Shown: piece by piece, positions 22,331-35,340 of the stretch | How the letters are laid out: each line of letters starts with the position of its first letter | Position numbering within the stretch: the stretch's first letter is position 1 | Assembly: GCF_918797505.1 (NCBI RefSeq) | Contig: NC_092793.1 | Coordinates: forward strand, 67,823,660 to 67,887,659 | Direction of reading: 5' to 3' | From: Bemisia tabaci | Lineage: Eukaryota > Arthropoda > Insecta > Hemiptera > Aleyrodidae | DNA length: 64,000 nucleotides | The notes under the pieces: generated by a model | What the model saw: only the letters and a program-made list of their open reading frames with translations | What the model was told of the DNA's origin: nothing | Database searches by the model: none | Made by a program: the position numbers and the translations under genes

Positions 22331-25061
22331 AGGACCGGAATTCTCTTAGAGACACAACCTGTAAAGAGATCATAAGAATCTTCGAGATCAACTATGAGTC
22401 ACGAGCAAACGACCTTATATTTATACAGTGAGGACTCTTTCAACAACAACTCGTCTATCGTAAAAATATCATCTCAGATTTCATCAAATCAAGCGGATTT
22501 TTTTTCTTATTTTCTTTCTTATGAAAAGATACCTACTGACTAAAAGCTGATTCCCGGCGCACCACAACGCTCAGCCACCCGGACACAATCGCGACCAATG
22601 ATTCATACCTCAAGAAGCTGTTAAAAAATGGGCGAGCTGAATTTGAATAAACAGTAATTTAAATGAACGAGCTAATTAATTTTCTGTCAAACCTTGGAGT
22701 GCAAAGGTGGTCGGGTCTTATACCTGAGTGGGAGGCAACCTCAAAATTAATACGTTTCAGGAGAACTACTGGTGTGACTCACTTCAGCTCCGGTTCGTTT
22801 CAAGAATGTGCCTTCCTGGTCGTTCCCGAAACCTCTTGCGAAATTTTCGAGAAATCTACTTCGAAAGAAAAAATATTTCATCAACATAGAACGTTGCTTT
22901 AATTAGAGTTACGGTCTCCGCGATTTTATCAGTTCTTCGGCGACCTGATTTTGCTTTTTGAACAGTTTGTATGAATTTAAACCACACCTGATTTGGAACA
23001 TTACAGGATGCGGTGAGAGAGCTTCGCCTGAACCTTACACAGCTTCACTCCTAGGTTAATTCGAAAGTGAAACCCATGCTGGCAGGCCGAGAGAAACACG
23101 TCACGTTAGCATTTGGACCGTGTTAAAGTTTTCGTGGGAAAATTCCACTCTTTGAGACTTGCATTGCATTTGATTGACGGTTTAAGTTAGATTGTCGACG
23201 TCAAAATTTTAAGGAGCCATGTTGCGACTTTTCCTAAAATCAAATTTATTTCAAAGTGATTAGGTAACTTTGAATACATATACATGGGACGTTCCTCTAG
23301 TAAGGAAAGTTGAAATTTCAGGCAATTTTGCGGCGGCTGCCTCGAATTTCTTGGGTGCAAGGCATAAACGCGGAGTGCTATTTGCATTCACTTAGAATAA
23401 TTAGTTCTGGTTGGCTTTCCCCGGCGATTAAAATCACCAGGCGACTGATTTATCGATAGGGCTTAGCGGCAGAAATTAGGAGGGGCGCAAGCGATGGGTG
23501 AAAGAGTGGATTAGAGAGAGGCAGATAAAAACAAGGAGGGAGAGAATTTCGAGGAGAATCGCGAGGAATGCAACAATGAAACAATGAGGCTGCGCTCTGC
23601 GCTCTGTGGCCCGGAGCTCCGATTTCTCATCAAGCGCGAGAAGCGAGGGGAAGCGTTTCAACGAATTTGTCACACAAAGATGACTGCGCGCGGACAAATT
23701 AGGCCCGAAAAGGTGTAAACCGAGTAAAAAGCCGGGGGTAGAGACTGGAGATGGCGGCCATTTTTTCTTGATTGCAGCATCCACCCCCCACCCTGCGAAG
23801 CGTGGACCCTCCCCCTCCGCCCAGGGGCCCTGCGCCAGATGTATCAACACCCCTTTCTCATCGCGCAAGAGCTTCCCAGCCCTTGATCCCACCCCTAAAT
23901 GGTCAACGCTCTCATTAAATACAGTTTCTCAGCGCCAATGCTCTCCGTTCGTAATTTGCTCGGAAAATAAATAATACCCCGGATAAAACAACTGTTGGAG
24001 CTGAAATCGTTTCCTTTTTGTTTTTTCGCTTTTTTTCATTTTTGTCGCCTGCACAAAAGGAACCCATTCTCGCGCACGAGGCCAGGCCCATTATTTTCCC
24101 CAGTTTTTTGTTCTGGGGTCCGCACTCGAAAATACTGCGAGGCAATAATTTACTTTTCTTGACACCCCTTCTTTCCCTGACGTTCACGATGACGTGATGT
24201 TTTAAAAATAAAAGCGGCCATATTATTCATACGGATCAAACAGATGAAGAAAACTCGTACTTCCGCGCAGGAAGTGCTTTTGCACTACTTCATTGTAATG
24301 CGTAAGCAGTACTTCATGGTTATGAGTCGTTTCCACCCTAAAAATTTACAAAGTATGAGGAACAAATCGACCGAGTTTGAACCGAGATCTGAAGTTTTAT
24401 TTCGGCATAAAACTTCATGTTTCAACGATTTTTTTCACGTTCAAAATATTTTTTTCAAACTTTGAATTTTTGCCGGGAAAAGACGCACGACGAATTGCAT
24501 TCAAAACTATCTTAAACTTCTTTTTTTTTCTAAGTGCGACTTTTTGCGCTCCTATTAAACTTGGTCCTAATAGTCCACCACTTTTGTAAGTAGGTACACA
24601 GACGAGGTCATCAAAACCGTTTACGCTTGAAAATAATGTCAAAATTGTGTTTAATTATTAACACAAACTAATATTCTATGGGAGGGCACAGTAAAACGTC
24701 TCAAATTCCTCCCACATAATCTTCGCTTCGCAACGGTAGCTCCTCTCGACCTCAAGTAAGGCATTCATACCTTCCATCGATCTAATTTATCCCCAACTTC
24801 AGGGTAGCTCCCGCTCACTCTTATCTACCAATTTATCAGCTTATGTATCCATATTTTTCTGATTTATCCGTCCCTGTATTCGCACCAGTAACTTTTGAGG
24901 GGCGATGCCCGAAGTTCCGAACTTTGGCGAGCGCCGCCCTCCCACCTCTCACGATCGTCGAAAAATTGACCAATAGCATTCGTTTCTCTCACTCGCTCGT
25001 TTCGCAAATAGAACCTCAATCTGCGGCAGCTACTTATGCTCACGTTGGCTTAACGGATCAT
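22331..25061. other. Non-coding stretch
   Basis: No gene or inverted-repeat element recognised. A GC-richer patch at 23400-23960 and homopolymer-rich sequence at 24000-24060 and 24520-24540. Short ORFs have no recognised domains. Confidence 0.4.
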
Positions 25062-25217
25062 TGGCGGATCCAGCAAATTGGCAACATTGCTCTTATCACT
25101 TTAATATTATGGAAATGTATCGATTCCTGGGAGGCCAGGTGCTCCAAAAAGAATCGATTTTTAACATAGGTTTAAATGGAGGGAATCCAGTGTTGCCAAA
25201 TTGCTGGATCCGGTTGC
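25062..25217. mobile_element. MITE family C, copy 1 (156 bp)
   Basis: Inverted ends GGCGGATCCAGCAAATTGGC..AACA and TGTTGCCAAATTGCTGGATC..CGGTTGCC, with an inner pair of ATCGATT blocks. Other copies are at 25799 (opposite orientation), 33622 and 41764. Non-coding. Confidence 0.8.
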
Positions 25218-25521
25218 CAGTTCTTTATCGGTCACAGAAGGATGTTGAAGATAGACTGTTCAACTGCGAAAAAAGAATGTGCCAATCAGGCACTTGCGAG
25301 ATTCAGTTTGGTAAACCCGACCTAAATTTAGGAGCTTTTTTGAAGCAACCTTGCATAGAATCGACTATTTGTAGTGAATGCGCATGGAGAGACATCATGT
25401 CACCAGTCGGCAGGAATGGTAATTGCTTGAATGTGACTTGATTCTGTAATAAAACCGGTGAGGAATTTTTCCTGCTCACTCTCCCAACCCCAAGCTGGAA
25501 CGCGAGGTCCCGTTCATTTGA

Positions 25522-25786
25522 ATATATCGATGGTGAAACTACCAAACCACGTATCTCGTTTGCGGTGTCTAAAAATCTCCGCTCTCATTTTATTTTTCTG
25601 GAGGAGAACAATTCAATATCATTCCTTGAAGTTTTTACAGAATTTTCTTCGCACTGAGAAGAAAAATCACGGAAGTTTTCAAGAATTGACGTTGAGTACT
25701 TTCCCATTCAAAAATTAAAGTATGGCAGGAAGTCTGCGACGTCGCAAACCGAGATACGTTGTTTGGTAGTTTCACCGTCGATATGT
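25522..25786. mobile_element. MITE family M, about 265 bp
   Basis: Arms of about 45 bases: ATATCGATGGTGAAACTACC..AAACCACGTATCTCGTTTGCG on the left matches the reversed right end around 25738-25786 with few differences. The interior is AT-rich and non-coding. It sits between two family C copies. Confidence 0.8.
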
Positions 25787-25798
25787 AAAACAATCAGA

Positions 25799-25952
25799 GG
25801 CGGATCCAGCAATTTGGCAACACCGGATTCCCTCCATTTAAACCTATGCTAAATAATCGATTCTTGTTGGAGCATCCGGCTCCTCCAAGCATCGATACAT
25901 TCCCATAGGTTTAAATGGAGAAAAGCAATGTTGCCAATTTGCTGGACCCACC
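25799..25952. mobile_element. MITE family C, copy 2 (154 bp, inverted relative to copy 1)
   Basis: Same ends and inner blocks as the copy at 25062 but with the CCTCCATTTAAACCTATG part on the left, so it lies in the opposite orientation. Confidence 0.8.
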
Positions 25953-26870
25953 AGTGAAAACAATAAATATTCGTTAAAATTAACTGCCTCACCCAGAACC
26001 GATTACTTTTAACGAATCGTCACTGTTTGGATATGACTTGGATCGGTATGATATTGGTATACAGCCTATGTAGTGTGTAGATCGTGAGCCGCTATATGAT
26101 GAACGATGTTCACAGTTGGTCTTGCGATTGGAGCCTTTGAAAAGATGGCGGCGGTGGGATACCGTGGCATAGCCCGAGCCTTGAAGACCATCACGAAACC
26201 AGCATTAAACGAATTAGAAGAGTCGCTCGCCCTGCAACCCCCACGGGTACCCCGCGGGCCGCTAATCGGACCACAACTCGAAAAATGGGGGTTTTACCCC
26301 ATAATGAGGGAAAAAAAGCAAAGCTGCCCGCATACTAATTGGCCCAATCAATAGGATCGATAATTGGTCACGAGGAGCTTGAGCTTCGTTCTATCGGCTC
26401 CTTCACACCGTTGCCAAATCCTCCGTTTTCTACACTCGGTTACACTTAAAACGGGGACGATTCGGCAAGCGCGGGCCCCGGTTGCGTCGCGGATCGGCCG
26501 CGGTGGCCCGCGGGCTTTTCGGACAAGATAAGTGAACCAAATCGGTGTTTAATTGATCCTCGGAAATTTACGATTTATGAACAAAAATCTCGGTGCCAAA
26601 GTCTTGCATCAGGGTCCGAGGAGGGGGTTCAATTGAATTCGCTCCCAATACGGGCTGATTAACGCTCCTCGTTGCTAAATCGGGCACGGCCTGGATTTCA
26701 AGTCCCGGTTTTTACCGGAAATCAAACTTGACTGGAAGTGAAAAGGTTTTGAGGTTACTTCACAATTATTAAAATCCATTTCCTAAGCTTCTTCTGGTTG
26801 AAACAAACGCTGAAAGTTTGCATTCTACTAAATTCGGACTACATTGAACAGAAAGAAATCGAGTCACTTT

Positions 26871-26883
26871 GGGGGGGGGGGGG
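26871..26883. repeat. Poly-G tract (13 bases)
   Basis: Uninterrupted G run; may be prone to length error in assembly. Confidence 0.9.
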
Positions 26884-28044
26884 AGGCAGTGGATTCGGGA
26901 AGATTTTGAGTTTTTAAGTAGTTGAGTAATTTTAGTGTTGTATTTTTATGCTGATTTCCCGTTTCTACTCTTTTTTTCATGTTTTGGTTTTAAATAACCA
27001 CTTATTTTCTCCTGTGAACAATTTACCGTTGAAAATTAATCTGGTTTTTTTAAAATGAATACAGGCGTTAAACCTCGTCTCCAAGGCTGTGAGTCTTAAG
27101 GGCGTGTTAAACTTAAAATCTTCTTCCCCGGTTGATGTGACTTAACTTTTTTCCCTTGAGTTTGGTTAAACTGATCCAATTTCGAACTAAAATGAAACCA
27201 CGGTGAATCGAAAATATGGCAACGCCGTCGGCCCTTGTTCTGCGCTGTGCCGAAAACGCGAGGATAGGGCCAGGGCCAGGCCCCGCACACAAAGCACTGC
27301 TCAGCGGGAGGGTCGAGGAAGTGAGAGTGAAAATCTGGTTCGATCGATCCGATCGGCTTGCCGTGTTCCGCGCGTTAAATACCCTCTCAACTACGCGGGA
27401 AGGGAGGTCAAAGAGCCGCCAGGAAGCGAAAAAAAAATCAAAATTAAAAAAATAAAAGAGAACACACGGAGAAAAAATCGGAATAATAGGTATTGACTGG
27501 TTCGGAAAGGAAGATACGACCTGAAACGTTTCACTGGTGTCATAGGATAGATACCATGCATGCCTTCCCTTGCAAAAAAAATTTGGATGCGATTTCACCG
27601 AGCTTAATTGAGCAAACACGGTAAAAAGGGTATATAATTTGATCATATCCCTGCCTGATTTTGCGCCAACCAGATATAAACGTTCAGGCAAGTAATATTA
27701 AAAGTAGTTCAGATAAAGACAACTACTTTGCAAGATAACCGTGTTAGAAACTGGATATTCAACCAGATTTTTGGGTTGGCACAAAAATTAGAGGGGAGTA
27801 TTATTGAGTCCATCATTCCTTGTATTTTTGGGTACATCGTAGTATCGAAATTGTACAGTCATGAAAAGTTTGTGACATTTAGAGGAGGAAATGGTTTAAA
27901 AAAGACAAATTTAAGTTTTCGGATGATAGAGAAACATGTTTAAAAGTCATCGAGTTTGGCCTGGAGACAGCTTTCGGTACAGGGATGCTCGTCTTTCGTC
28001 TCAACTTTTTACCCCCGCGAAGGAAAGAGAGAGAGGGGAGGGGG

Positions 28045-28062
28045 AAAAAAAAAAAAAAAAAA
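28045..28062. repeat. Poly-A tract (18 bases)
   Basis: Uninterrupted A run following a purine-rich GAGAGAGGGGAGGGGG stretch. Confidence 0.9.
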
Positions 28063-30414
28063 CATTGGAACACACATACTAGGTGCGATCCAGGAAGTGA
28101 CCGTCGGCCAGACGGAGTGTGACAACGCACGGCGCTATAAACAAAAGGGTGGAAAAAACACGGGCACAGGAACAAACGTTCAGGGGTGGCCTCGACGAGG
28201 GGGGCGGGGGCGGCGAGCGGGGGTGGAGGCAGGGGCGGGGAATCCCGGCGGCTCCGCGCCTTCCGGGAGCTTTTTCGGAGCGACCTTGGTCAGATAATAG
28301 TTGTACTTTTTCACCGCTAGATGGCCCTTGTATGCACTTTGCTCGGGGGTGGAGAGACTGTCCCGTGATAACATCTCGGATAACACGCGTTACAATACGA
28401 GCCCTGTGTTTTTAAACACTTAGCGCGGTGTGGCGTGCTTTTCGTCCGTCTCGACCCTCCCCGAGACTCCCTTTTCAAGTCCTTAGACTCCTCTTTTGAG
28501 TCTTTTTTTGCGCTTGACTTTTCCTTGTTTCCTCCTTGAGCCGCCAGTTATCCCCGCCCGAGGACTCTCTTCCGATCATTCTCGGTCGCTACTCCTGAGA
28601 GCTTTCCTTGTAGGTGTAATTAATAGTTTCAGCATTTTCTATTAGGTTAAGAAAAAGGAAGTGCTCGATCTTCCGACAAGCGGTCGGAGAGGAAAATATT
28701 TAATAATTTTATTTTCTTGAGATGAAACAAAGTAAAGAAATACACAACGCAGCTTTCTATTCTAGATGGCAAAATATAGAGGAGGAAACAAGAATACGCG
28801 AGATTTAAAAATATAATTGTATTCGTTAAAACCGGAAAATCTTATTTATACTTAATTACGAATGGCGACGCATCAAATTGCGCAGTCTTGGTTGGTACCG
28901 CTACAAAGCTTTATAATCCCCTTTCATCGAGAAACGGCTGGGTTGGTTTGATTTTTGGCAACAAAAAATACAGGGAAAAAAAAACTCGTTTTTAAATCTA
29001 TGCAGAAAGTGTGCTTTTCATCCCCTTTTAGATCATAAGCCGCATGACGGTAGTGTGTTTTGGATTTTTTACAGAATAATAAAATCCGCACACGGCCAGA
29101 AAATTAAAGCTAAATTCCGACGGAAATATGCCTGGGCGTAAGGGTACCTGTCAAAATATCGTTCAGGCCGGGAAAACTGAGGGCCACTTCAGATGCGATG
29201 CATTTTTCCACACTTTAATTATCTGCTACACGCGCTGTCACCAGTCATGCATCCTGAATGCATGCAAGTGTCTGCGAATCACTCCACACGACGAAATGAA
29301 TTATTCGAGACCGCTGTTGTCGAATCAATGAGACCCGTGAGGTTCCCCACTCGCGACGGGGGTAAAATCGGAGTTTCCCGACTATTTCGCAGATCGCGGA
29401 TCGCGAGACATAACCGGTGCGTGAAATTTGCGAATTCCGCGAGTGTCCGACGCCGGGCGAGACAATGATGATTTTCTGAGTGCATCTCCGAACTTCAAGT
29501 CCGCACTTCAGCTCTCGAGAATTTTGCTCAAAACAAATACGCCCTGACGAGTGGAGGGAATCGAAAAACAAAAGAGTCGCTCTTAAAATATGACTGAAGT
29601 CATCGGCCGTGTGACTGAGAAGCTCGTGCCTCCCCCTCCCTCCCCTCCTCCACCCCCGCAGCAGCTGGAGTGGAAAGTTTAAAATCGTCAAGAACGTAGA
29701 TATGAATGAGTTTGGCGAGAGGAAACTCCGCTCGACCAGATATACAAATTGTTAGAATCGTGACTAATGCTGAAGCCAGGTCGGGGAAATTGGAAGCAAA
29801 TTACAGAAGCTCAAAGTTGAAACATCAGGAGAAAAAAACGATACCAAATGTGCCAGCGAAGATAGTTTCAGTTCTGTAGTTTGATCAAACTTTCAAAACT
29901 GCAGTTACTGTGATTTCAGCTGCGGTTTCAGAGTGTGTATCTTAAATGGGCTAATTTTTCCATAAAAATCGTCGCTCTATGACACGCGAACGCCAGATTC
30001 AACTAGAATTTGATAAACTTCAAGAGCTTCATTAAAATTGCGTCATGTCGCTGTTCCCCTCACGAGAGAGCGTATCTACAATCAAATTTTGCCCAATGGA
30101 GAATTTGCAAGGGTCTGAAATTTGATGAATTTCCTGTTTAAGTGGAATCCTCTGAGTGAACTGAACACGAAGATACCCTTGATTCATAAATTGAGCAATT
30201 ATTAGAGGAGATATGACAAAATAACCGATTCTGCTAAAATACATGTGCTGAAATGGGAAATGCCGCCAGATGACGTCACAAGGCGGCACATTTTCTCACT
30301 TTTAAATCAATTTTTCTCCAATTTCCCATGTCAGAAAAAAATTATGAAAAATGTTGCGAACTCAGCTCATTAGGCACTTTCAGATGAAGCAATAAAAAAA
30401 TTGCGTGCAAATTC

Positions 30415-30624
30415 TCCATTTGCCAACGCAATTTGAATTTTCACCGGGAGAACATTCGGCATTCCTAACTGAAAATTTCACCGATTTTTCTTTTGATCTC
30501 ATGCAAAAATTAGACAAATTTTGAACAAAAATTGTACAGGTACATTTCCGTACCAAATTAAATTCTTTGAGACAATTTTGCAACCTTGTAATGGAGTTAC
30601 GTTCCTTCGTCGGGAAAACAACGA
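30415..30624. mobile_element. MITE family G, copy 2 (reverse orientation)
   Basis: The right end reads GCAACCTTGTAATGGAGTTA..CGTTCCTTCG, the reverse complement of the left ends of the copies at 39691 and 41906. The left side keeps the CATTTGCCAACGCAATTTGA block matching their right halves, but its terminal repeat is eroded. Confidence 0.7.
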
Positions 30625-33189
30625 TATTAGGTTCCAGTTTGTTGGTGAAAATCCGTCTTCAGAGTTCTCAGGCAACAACGCAACTCGCTTTTTCTGAGCA
30701 GTCAACGGACTCCCAGCAGACGACCATCAACGTCAAGGCGCTAAACGCCGAATTCGCACGGAAAATGATAGGAAGGAGCATGGCGCTGACGGTGAAATCG
30801 TTCCGAGGAACGGAGCCCCGGCAAGGAACGGAGGGAAGCAAAACAGATAAGAGAATTATGAAGAGTCAATATTTACCGTCGGCAACCGAGTCGCTGGGTG
30901 CGTAAAATAATTATTTAGAAATCGGACAATACAATGCGCTTATTATGCCTTAAAGCCCCGGTAACGCATCTGCTTCCTGCATCACCTTCGCGCTGGGGAC
31001 AGTTCGCCGTTCACCGATCCCCCGCTTGCCGGGTCCGTCGAGGTGAGTACAAGATGTCCTAAAAGTAAACGCCGTAATTTATGGGATCAGGATACTCTAA
31101 AGACCGCGCACTATTATATCTACTATGTAAAAGTTTTTGAAAATCGATGCTGAAATTCGTCCAAAGATAACTGATGATCGAAGTATTAAGCTGTATGATT
31201 CTTAAAGAAGACGCAGTTTTGAAAACTTGCTGAGCAAACTGCGCCCTTTATCAGTCGACATAAGACCGTACGCGTTACTTTGGCTTAACACAATTTTGTT
31301 GCAGGGTCTCTGTTCTGCAACTTTTGTCTTGGGGTTGTTTTTTGAGGCCGTAGATTATAAGACTTTTTCTATGATTTGTTGCTTGGTTAAAATTAATCAA
31401 GTAAATTAACCTAACGAATTCCCCATTTTTCTCAGTTTTCAAGGCCAGAAACTCAAATGCTTGCGCAAGGAAAAATGCATGAAATATTGCCGATAAAAGT
31501 GACGTGATTGTTGATAAAAGTTGACGACGAATTCAAAATTTGGGATGAAATTTTTCCTAACAATCATTGTTGTTCGATTGATAAATTGTTGAACATGGGA
31601 AAAATTTCCAAGTTTATGGAAAAATTCCGGCTGGGTCAATAGTCTCACTCGAACAATAAACGAACATTAATCCCAACTTAATTGTGCCCATCCGCATGAA
31701 ATGCCAGCTTTGGCTCGAAAACGACTATTTCTAAGGTTTGATTAAAATGTGCGACTTGGAGTTTGTCTTCGAACACTGCAAACACTGTTCGAAAAATGAT
31801 AAGAAAAAATTAACAAACCGCCCGATAAGCAAAGGAAAACAAATAGATTCTGGGAGTAAAATCGGTCGAAAGCGTGACAAGGGGCTCAAGTCGATTGAGA
31901 GATTATGAGCACCTGAATTAATAGTAGTTTCCTAAGCCGATACGGACCGCGAGCACCTTTTCAGCAAACAGACTCCTAGCCGTATCTTATCACTGACGCG
32001 GTGTTTGCTTCGAAATTAAACTCATGATCAATATTTTACAGAGGATTCTTTGATCCTCGGCTTCTGACACTATAAAATTGGTCCCATAGTCATGTCTAGC
32101 GACGCGATACGAGTCATACGTCCACGGTTGAATTTTGTCTCTTCCTCTACTCCTACCTCAGTCAAACACCACCCAAGAGTTGATTAGATACGAGCGTAAA
32201 TGCGAGCCGTAGACAGAGTTTAACACTGTATTTAATTTGATTTTGAGTCAGTTTAATTGGACTAATTTATCCATCATTATCAGACAATAATATCTAGGCG
32301 CCACGTATTGCTCATCGTGCACTTCAAGGATTTGGTTGGAACAGTGGGAGCACGCGTCGGAGACTTGGAGGCTGAATGTCCCACATTACAACGACACACG
32401 CTTCTAAATGCGCATCTAAATTTGCAAAATCGATAAAATTTTGATGGCATTAGTTGAACTGTTGTAGGCAAAACTAAAGTCCGTAGCTGTAATCTCTTGA
32501 TTGAGATTTTTCCCGATGGAATTGCTAGGTGCACGATACAACTATTCAACCTTCGCAGTGGTGCGGGTTGCCGCAGGAAAAAATGAAGGCGATTTGGCAC
32601 ATGTTCTCGTAGCGTGCTTTGGAATTTGATTTTCAGCGCGCAGAAGATATGTTTTAGTAATCATTCTACCGGGAGTTATTTTCAGTTTCCACTTACACGA
32701 AGAGTTATTTTAATGTTGCTAATTAAAATTATTTTATGGTCAACTTTAACTAAAAAACTAACACCGGTTGCCGGTAAAATCGACGAAGAATGAAATATAA
32801 TGAGCGAAGAGAAATGTACGGCACGAGCCGGCCCCGTAAATAAACGCAGCCAACATGGATAAAAAATAAATCCCGACACGTAACACGTAGTGGGAACCGT
32901 CCGGTCCTAACGCAAATACGACAAGTCTTACAGTCCATCCCGTACTTTTTTTTTAGAAACATTGTTTAGGAGAAAGCGGACGAAAATCATTTGACATTTA
33001 TCGAGGTATTTTCGCATTCTGTGTTCTTGGAACAGAGTCCATATCGTCAACTTGCGGTAATGTTGAAAGAGACCCATTAAACGGAAGATGAAATAAACGG
33101 TCCGATACCTTCGCCGGAGCTTCAGATTAAAAATTTTAAACGTTCCACACGATCGTTTCATCCTTATCCGCCAAAACAGAGAGGGGCCT
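30625..33189. other. Non-coding; candidate regulatory block at 30740-31030
   Basis: Block 30740-31030 has CpG-rich text (GTTCCGAGGAACGGAGCC) beside AAATAATTATTTAG, a palindromic homeodomain-type site. The rest is AT-rich without recognisable elements. Confidence 0.35.
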
Positions 33190-33275
33190 TTTAAAGAAGA
33201 ACGCCGTATGAGTATTTGAATGTTGCCAGACTTCCGTAGAAAAAATTATTAATTTTTTAGAAAACCGATTATTTT
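33190..33275. mobile_element. Fragment of MITE family A (copy 5, one end only)
   Basis: AAGAAGAACGCCGTATGAGT followed by a GAATGTTGCCA block matches the terminal segment of the family A copies at 39059, 50433 and 53571. The opposite end was not found nearby, so this is a decayed fragment. Confidence 0.45.
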
Positions 33276-33621
33276 TTTTCTTGTAGAATTTTTGGATGTG
33301 CGGGTAGCGGTAGCCTGTAGCTTCGAGTACAAGGATCGTAACTACACGTTTTTTTTCCTCGTTCCAAGGCTCACGAGAAAATGACCCGGTGGCCCCATTG
33401 CCTCCGCCGTAATTCGCAATGTTTGGAATGTTGAATTACGTGTGTCACACTAGATATCGCCTTGTTTGCTCTCATATGTGGAGCTCTTTTGAAGATACTG
33501 AGAATGCGAATGACTTGATTTTCCCAAAAATAGTAGTTACGATCCCTTCCTTCTCAGCTACTGCGATACTGGATCGACTCAAAATAAATCGTCTGAAAAA
33601 TTACTGGGGAGCACTTCCAGA
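33276..33621. other. Non-coding gap between two MITEs
   Basis: No recognisable gene or repeat; one patch of CpG near 33380-33420. Confidence 0.4.
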
Positions 33622-33775
33622 AGCGGATCCAGCAATTTAACAACACCGGATTTCTTTCATTTAAACCTATGTTGAATAATCGATTCTTGTCGGAGCACCT
33701 AGCCCCTCCAAGAGTCGATACATTTTCATAGGTTTTAATTGGGAAAAACAATGTTGCCAATTTGATAGATTCGCC
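33622..33775. mobile_element. MITE family C, copy 3 (154 bp)
   Basis: GCGGATCCAGCAATTTAACA at the left and TGTTGCCAATTTGATAGATT at the right, with inner CATTTAAACCTATG and ATCGATTCTTG blocks as in the copy at 25799. Right arm more diverged. Confidence 0.75.
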
Positions 33776-35100
33776 AATGAACGCTCTCCTGAAAACAGCT
33801 CGTTTAAAGGGAAGGAAACTTGTCGACGTTTGAATTCTAATACGCTGTTTTTTACAACTGGGCCGAAAGTGTCCTTTCCTCGTGGTAATAACGAAATTCG
33901 TCACGAGGCGTTTCTCCGTTTCCCACAGCCATGAATGACCGAGCGATTAGGGTGGACACCATCCGTGGCGATCGATGAAAAATTTCCTCCTCCCGCGGAT
34001 CGTAAAACATCAGGGGATAAAATTCCTGAATGAAATCTGTCCGGCGATTCACACCCCAGGCCGAAAGGATGGCTATTTAATTGGTGGAATTTCCTGCTCG
34101 GGGACGGGGGAGAAATGATACAAAGCAGGAAGGAGTGGATATCACCGGGGGACACGCCGAACTCTGAACCGGCCGGCGGGCAATAAAGGTCAGCTCAGCC
34201 TCCCCGGGTTTGATTAGTCGGAGATTTCGGCTCAGGAATGTAAAATTTGAATTCGAATGTGGCCTGAATGTCTAGCCCTCCCGCGCTCGCCCGGAGATGT
34301 GACCCCCCTCTGATACAGGTAGGAAACAATTAAACATTATGTGGACCCACACTCGCTCCTGATGAATTGCGTTGCGGCTCGGCAGGTAAAGGCAGCATCC
34401 CCCCCCCCTCCCCCTCCGAGGACGGGGGCGGGGGAGGCTGAGGGTCCACGCCGCGCTGCATTCCATTGCACTTTCACACCTGCACCTTGGTGTGCATCCT
34501 CAAGACACATCTGGCACTGACCTATACTGTACGCGCCTCCTTCGAGATGTAGACTCTTTGGCTCTGACTCGACAGATACGCTGTACTAGTCGTATATTAA
34601 AGCCCTATACTCCCTTACACCCCCCCCCCCCCTTCCCGCTCCTCCAAGCTTCGATTCATTCAACAGCTGAGGTTGTGATTTTGTGATCATGTTGGAGAGT
34701 TTGTGCGTCGAAAAAAATACCGCCCTGAGCTGCAATGCGTGATTAACTTAACACGGTTGAAAAATTATGGTTTGTAAGTTGATTTATCTTGGGATAAGCT
34801 GCAGTAGGGAAACGAGGCTTGCTTTGTTAAAGGTTGAGATTGATTTTAAACTTACGTAACTAGTTTCTGAGTAGAATGTAGTTGGATTCAATGTGTGAAG
34901 TCACTCACCTGCAACATTTGGAAAGAGAAACGAGAAATTAGTAACTTTGAAATATAAAAATCATTTGTAAAGACATAAAAAATAGTCCTTGATGAGTTGT
35001 AAATGGACTGATTTTCTTAGCGTATCGATTAAAACGGTTTTAAATGCGAAATGCTAAGAAAGAAAACGACTTTTCAACCAACAATTCATCGCTTTATCTA
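33776..35100. other. Non-coding; possible regulatory block 33900-34240; poly-C tracts
   Basis: Block 33900-34240 is GC-balanced with CpGs. Long C runs occur near 34399-34408 and at 34620-34632. No gene supported. Confidence 0.35.
34620..34632. repeat. Poly-C tract (13 bases)
   Basis: Uninterrupted C run. Confidence 0.85.
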
Positions 35101-35340
35101 CGACGAAGGAAAGTAACTTCGTACCAGGTTGCAAAATCGACTCAAAATATTGATTTTTGTACAGTAATATGACGGTAATTTTGGTAAAAAAAAAATTGTT
35201 TAACTTTTACGATAATCAAGAGGAATGGTGTTGAAATATTTACTTTAAAAACGCCCAACATTTTGCTGGTAAATATATACATTTTTAAAGAAATTTTTAG
35301 TTTGCAATGTCGAGATTAGGTTACGTTCCTTCCGTCTGAG
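35101..35340. mobile_element. MITE family G, copy 3
   Basis: Left end CGACGAAGGAAAGTAACTTC..AGGTTGCAAAATCGACTCAAA, right end GGTTACGTTCCTTCCG, with an AT-rich interior. Ends pair imperfectly with each other. Confidence 0.65.

Larger units (their letters stand above)
25953..30414. other. Non-coding; candidate regulatory block at 26380-26740; CpG-rich patch at 28180-28290
   Basis: No gene supported. Block 26380-26740 has GCGGCCGC-like CpG text with TTTAATTGATC and GATTAACG words. The longest ORF (192 codons, 27113-27691 minus) has no recognised domain. Sequence 28440-28560 is pyrimidine-rich. Confidence 0.35.

Noticed and set aside
27113..27691. 192-codon minus-strand ORF
   Set aside because: Low-complexity, with homopolymer-derived Phe runs and overlapping open frames on the other strand; no family resemblance.
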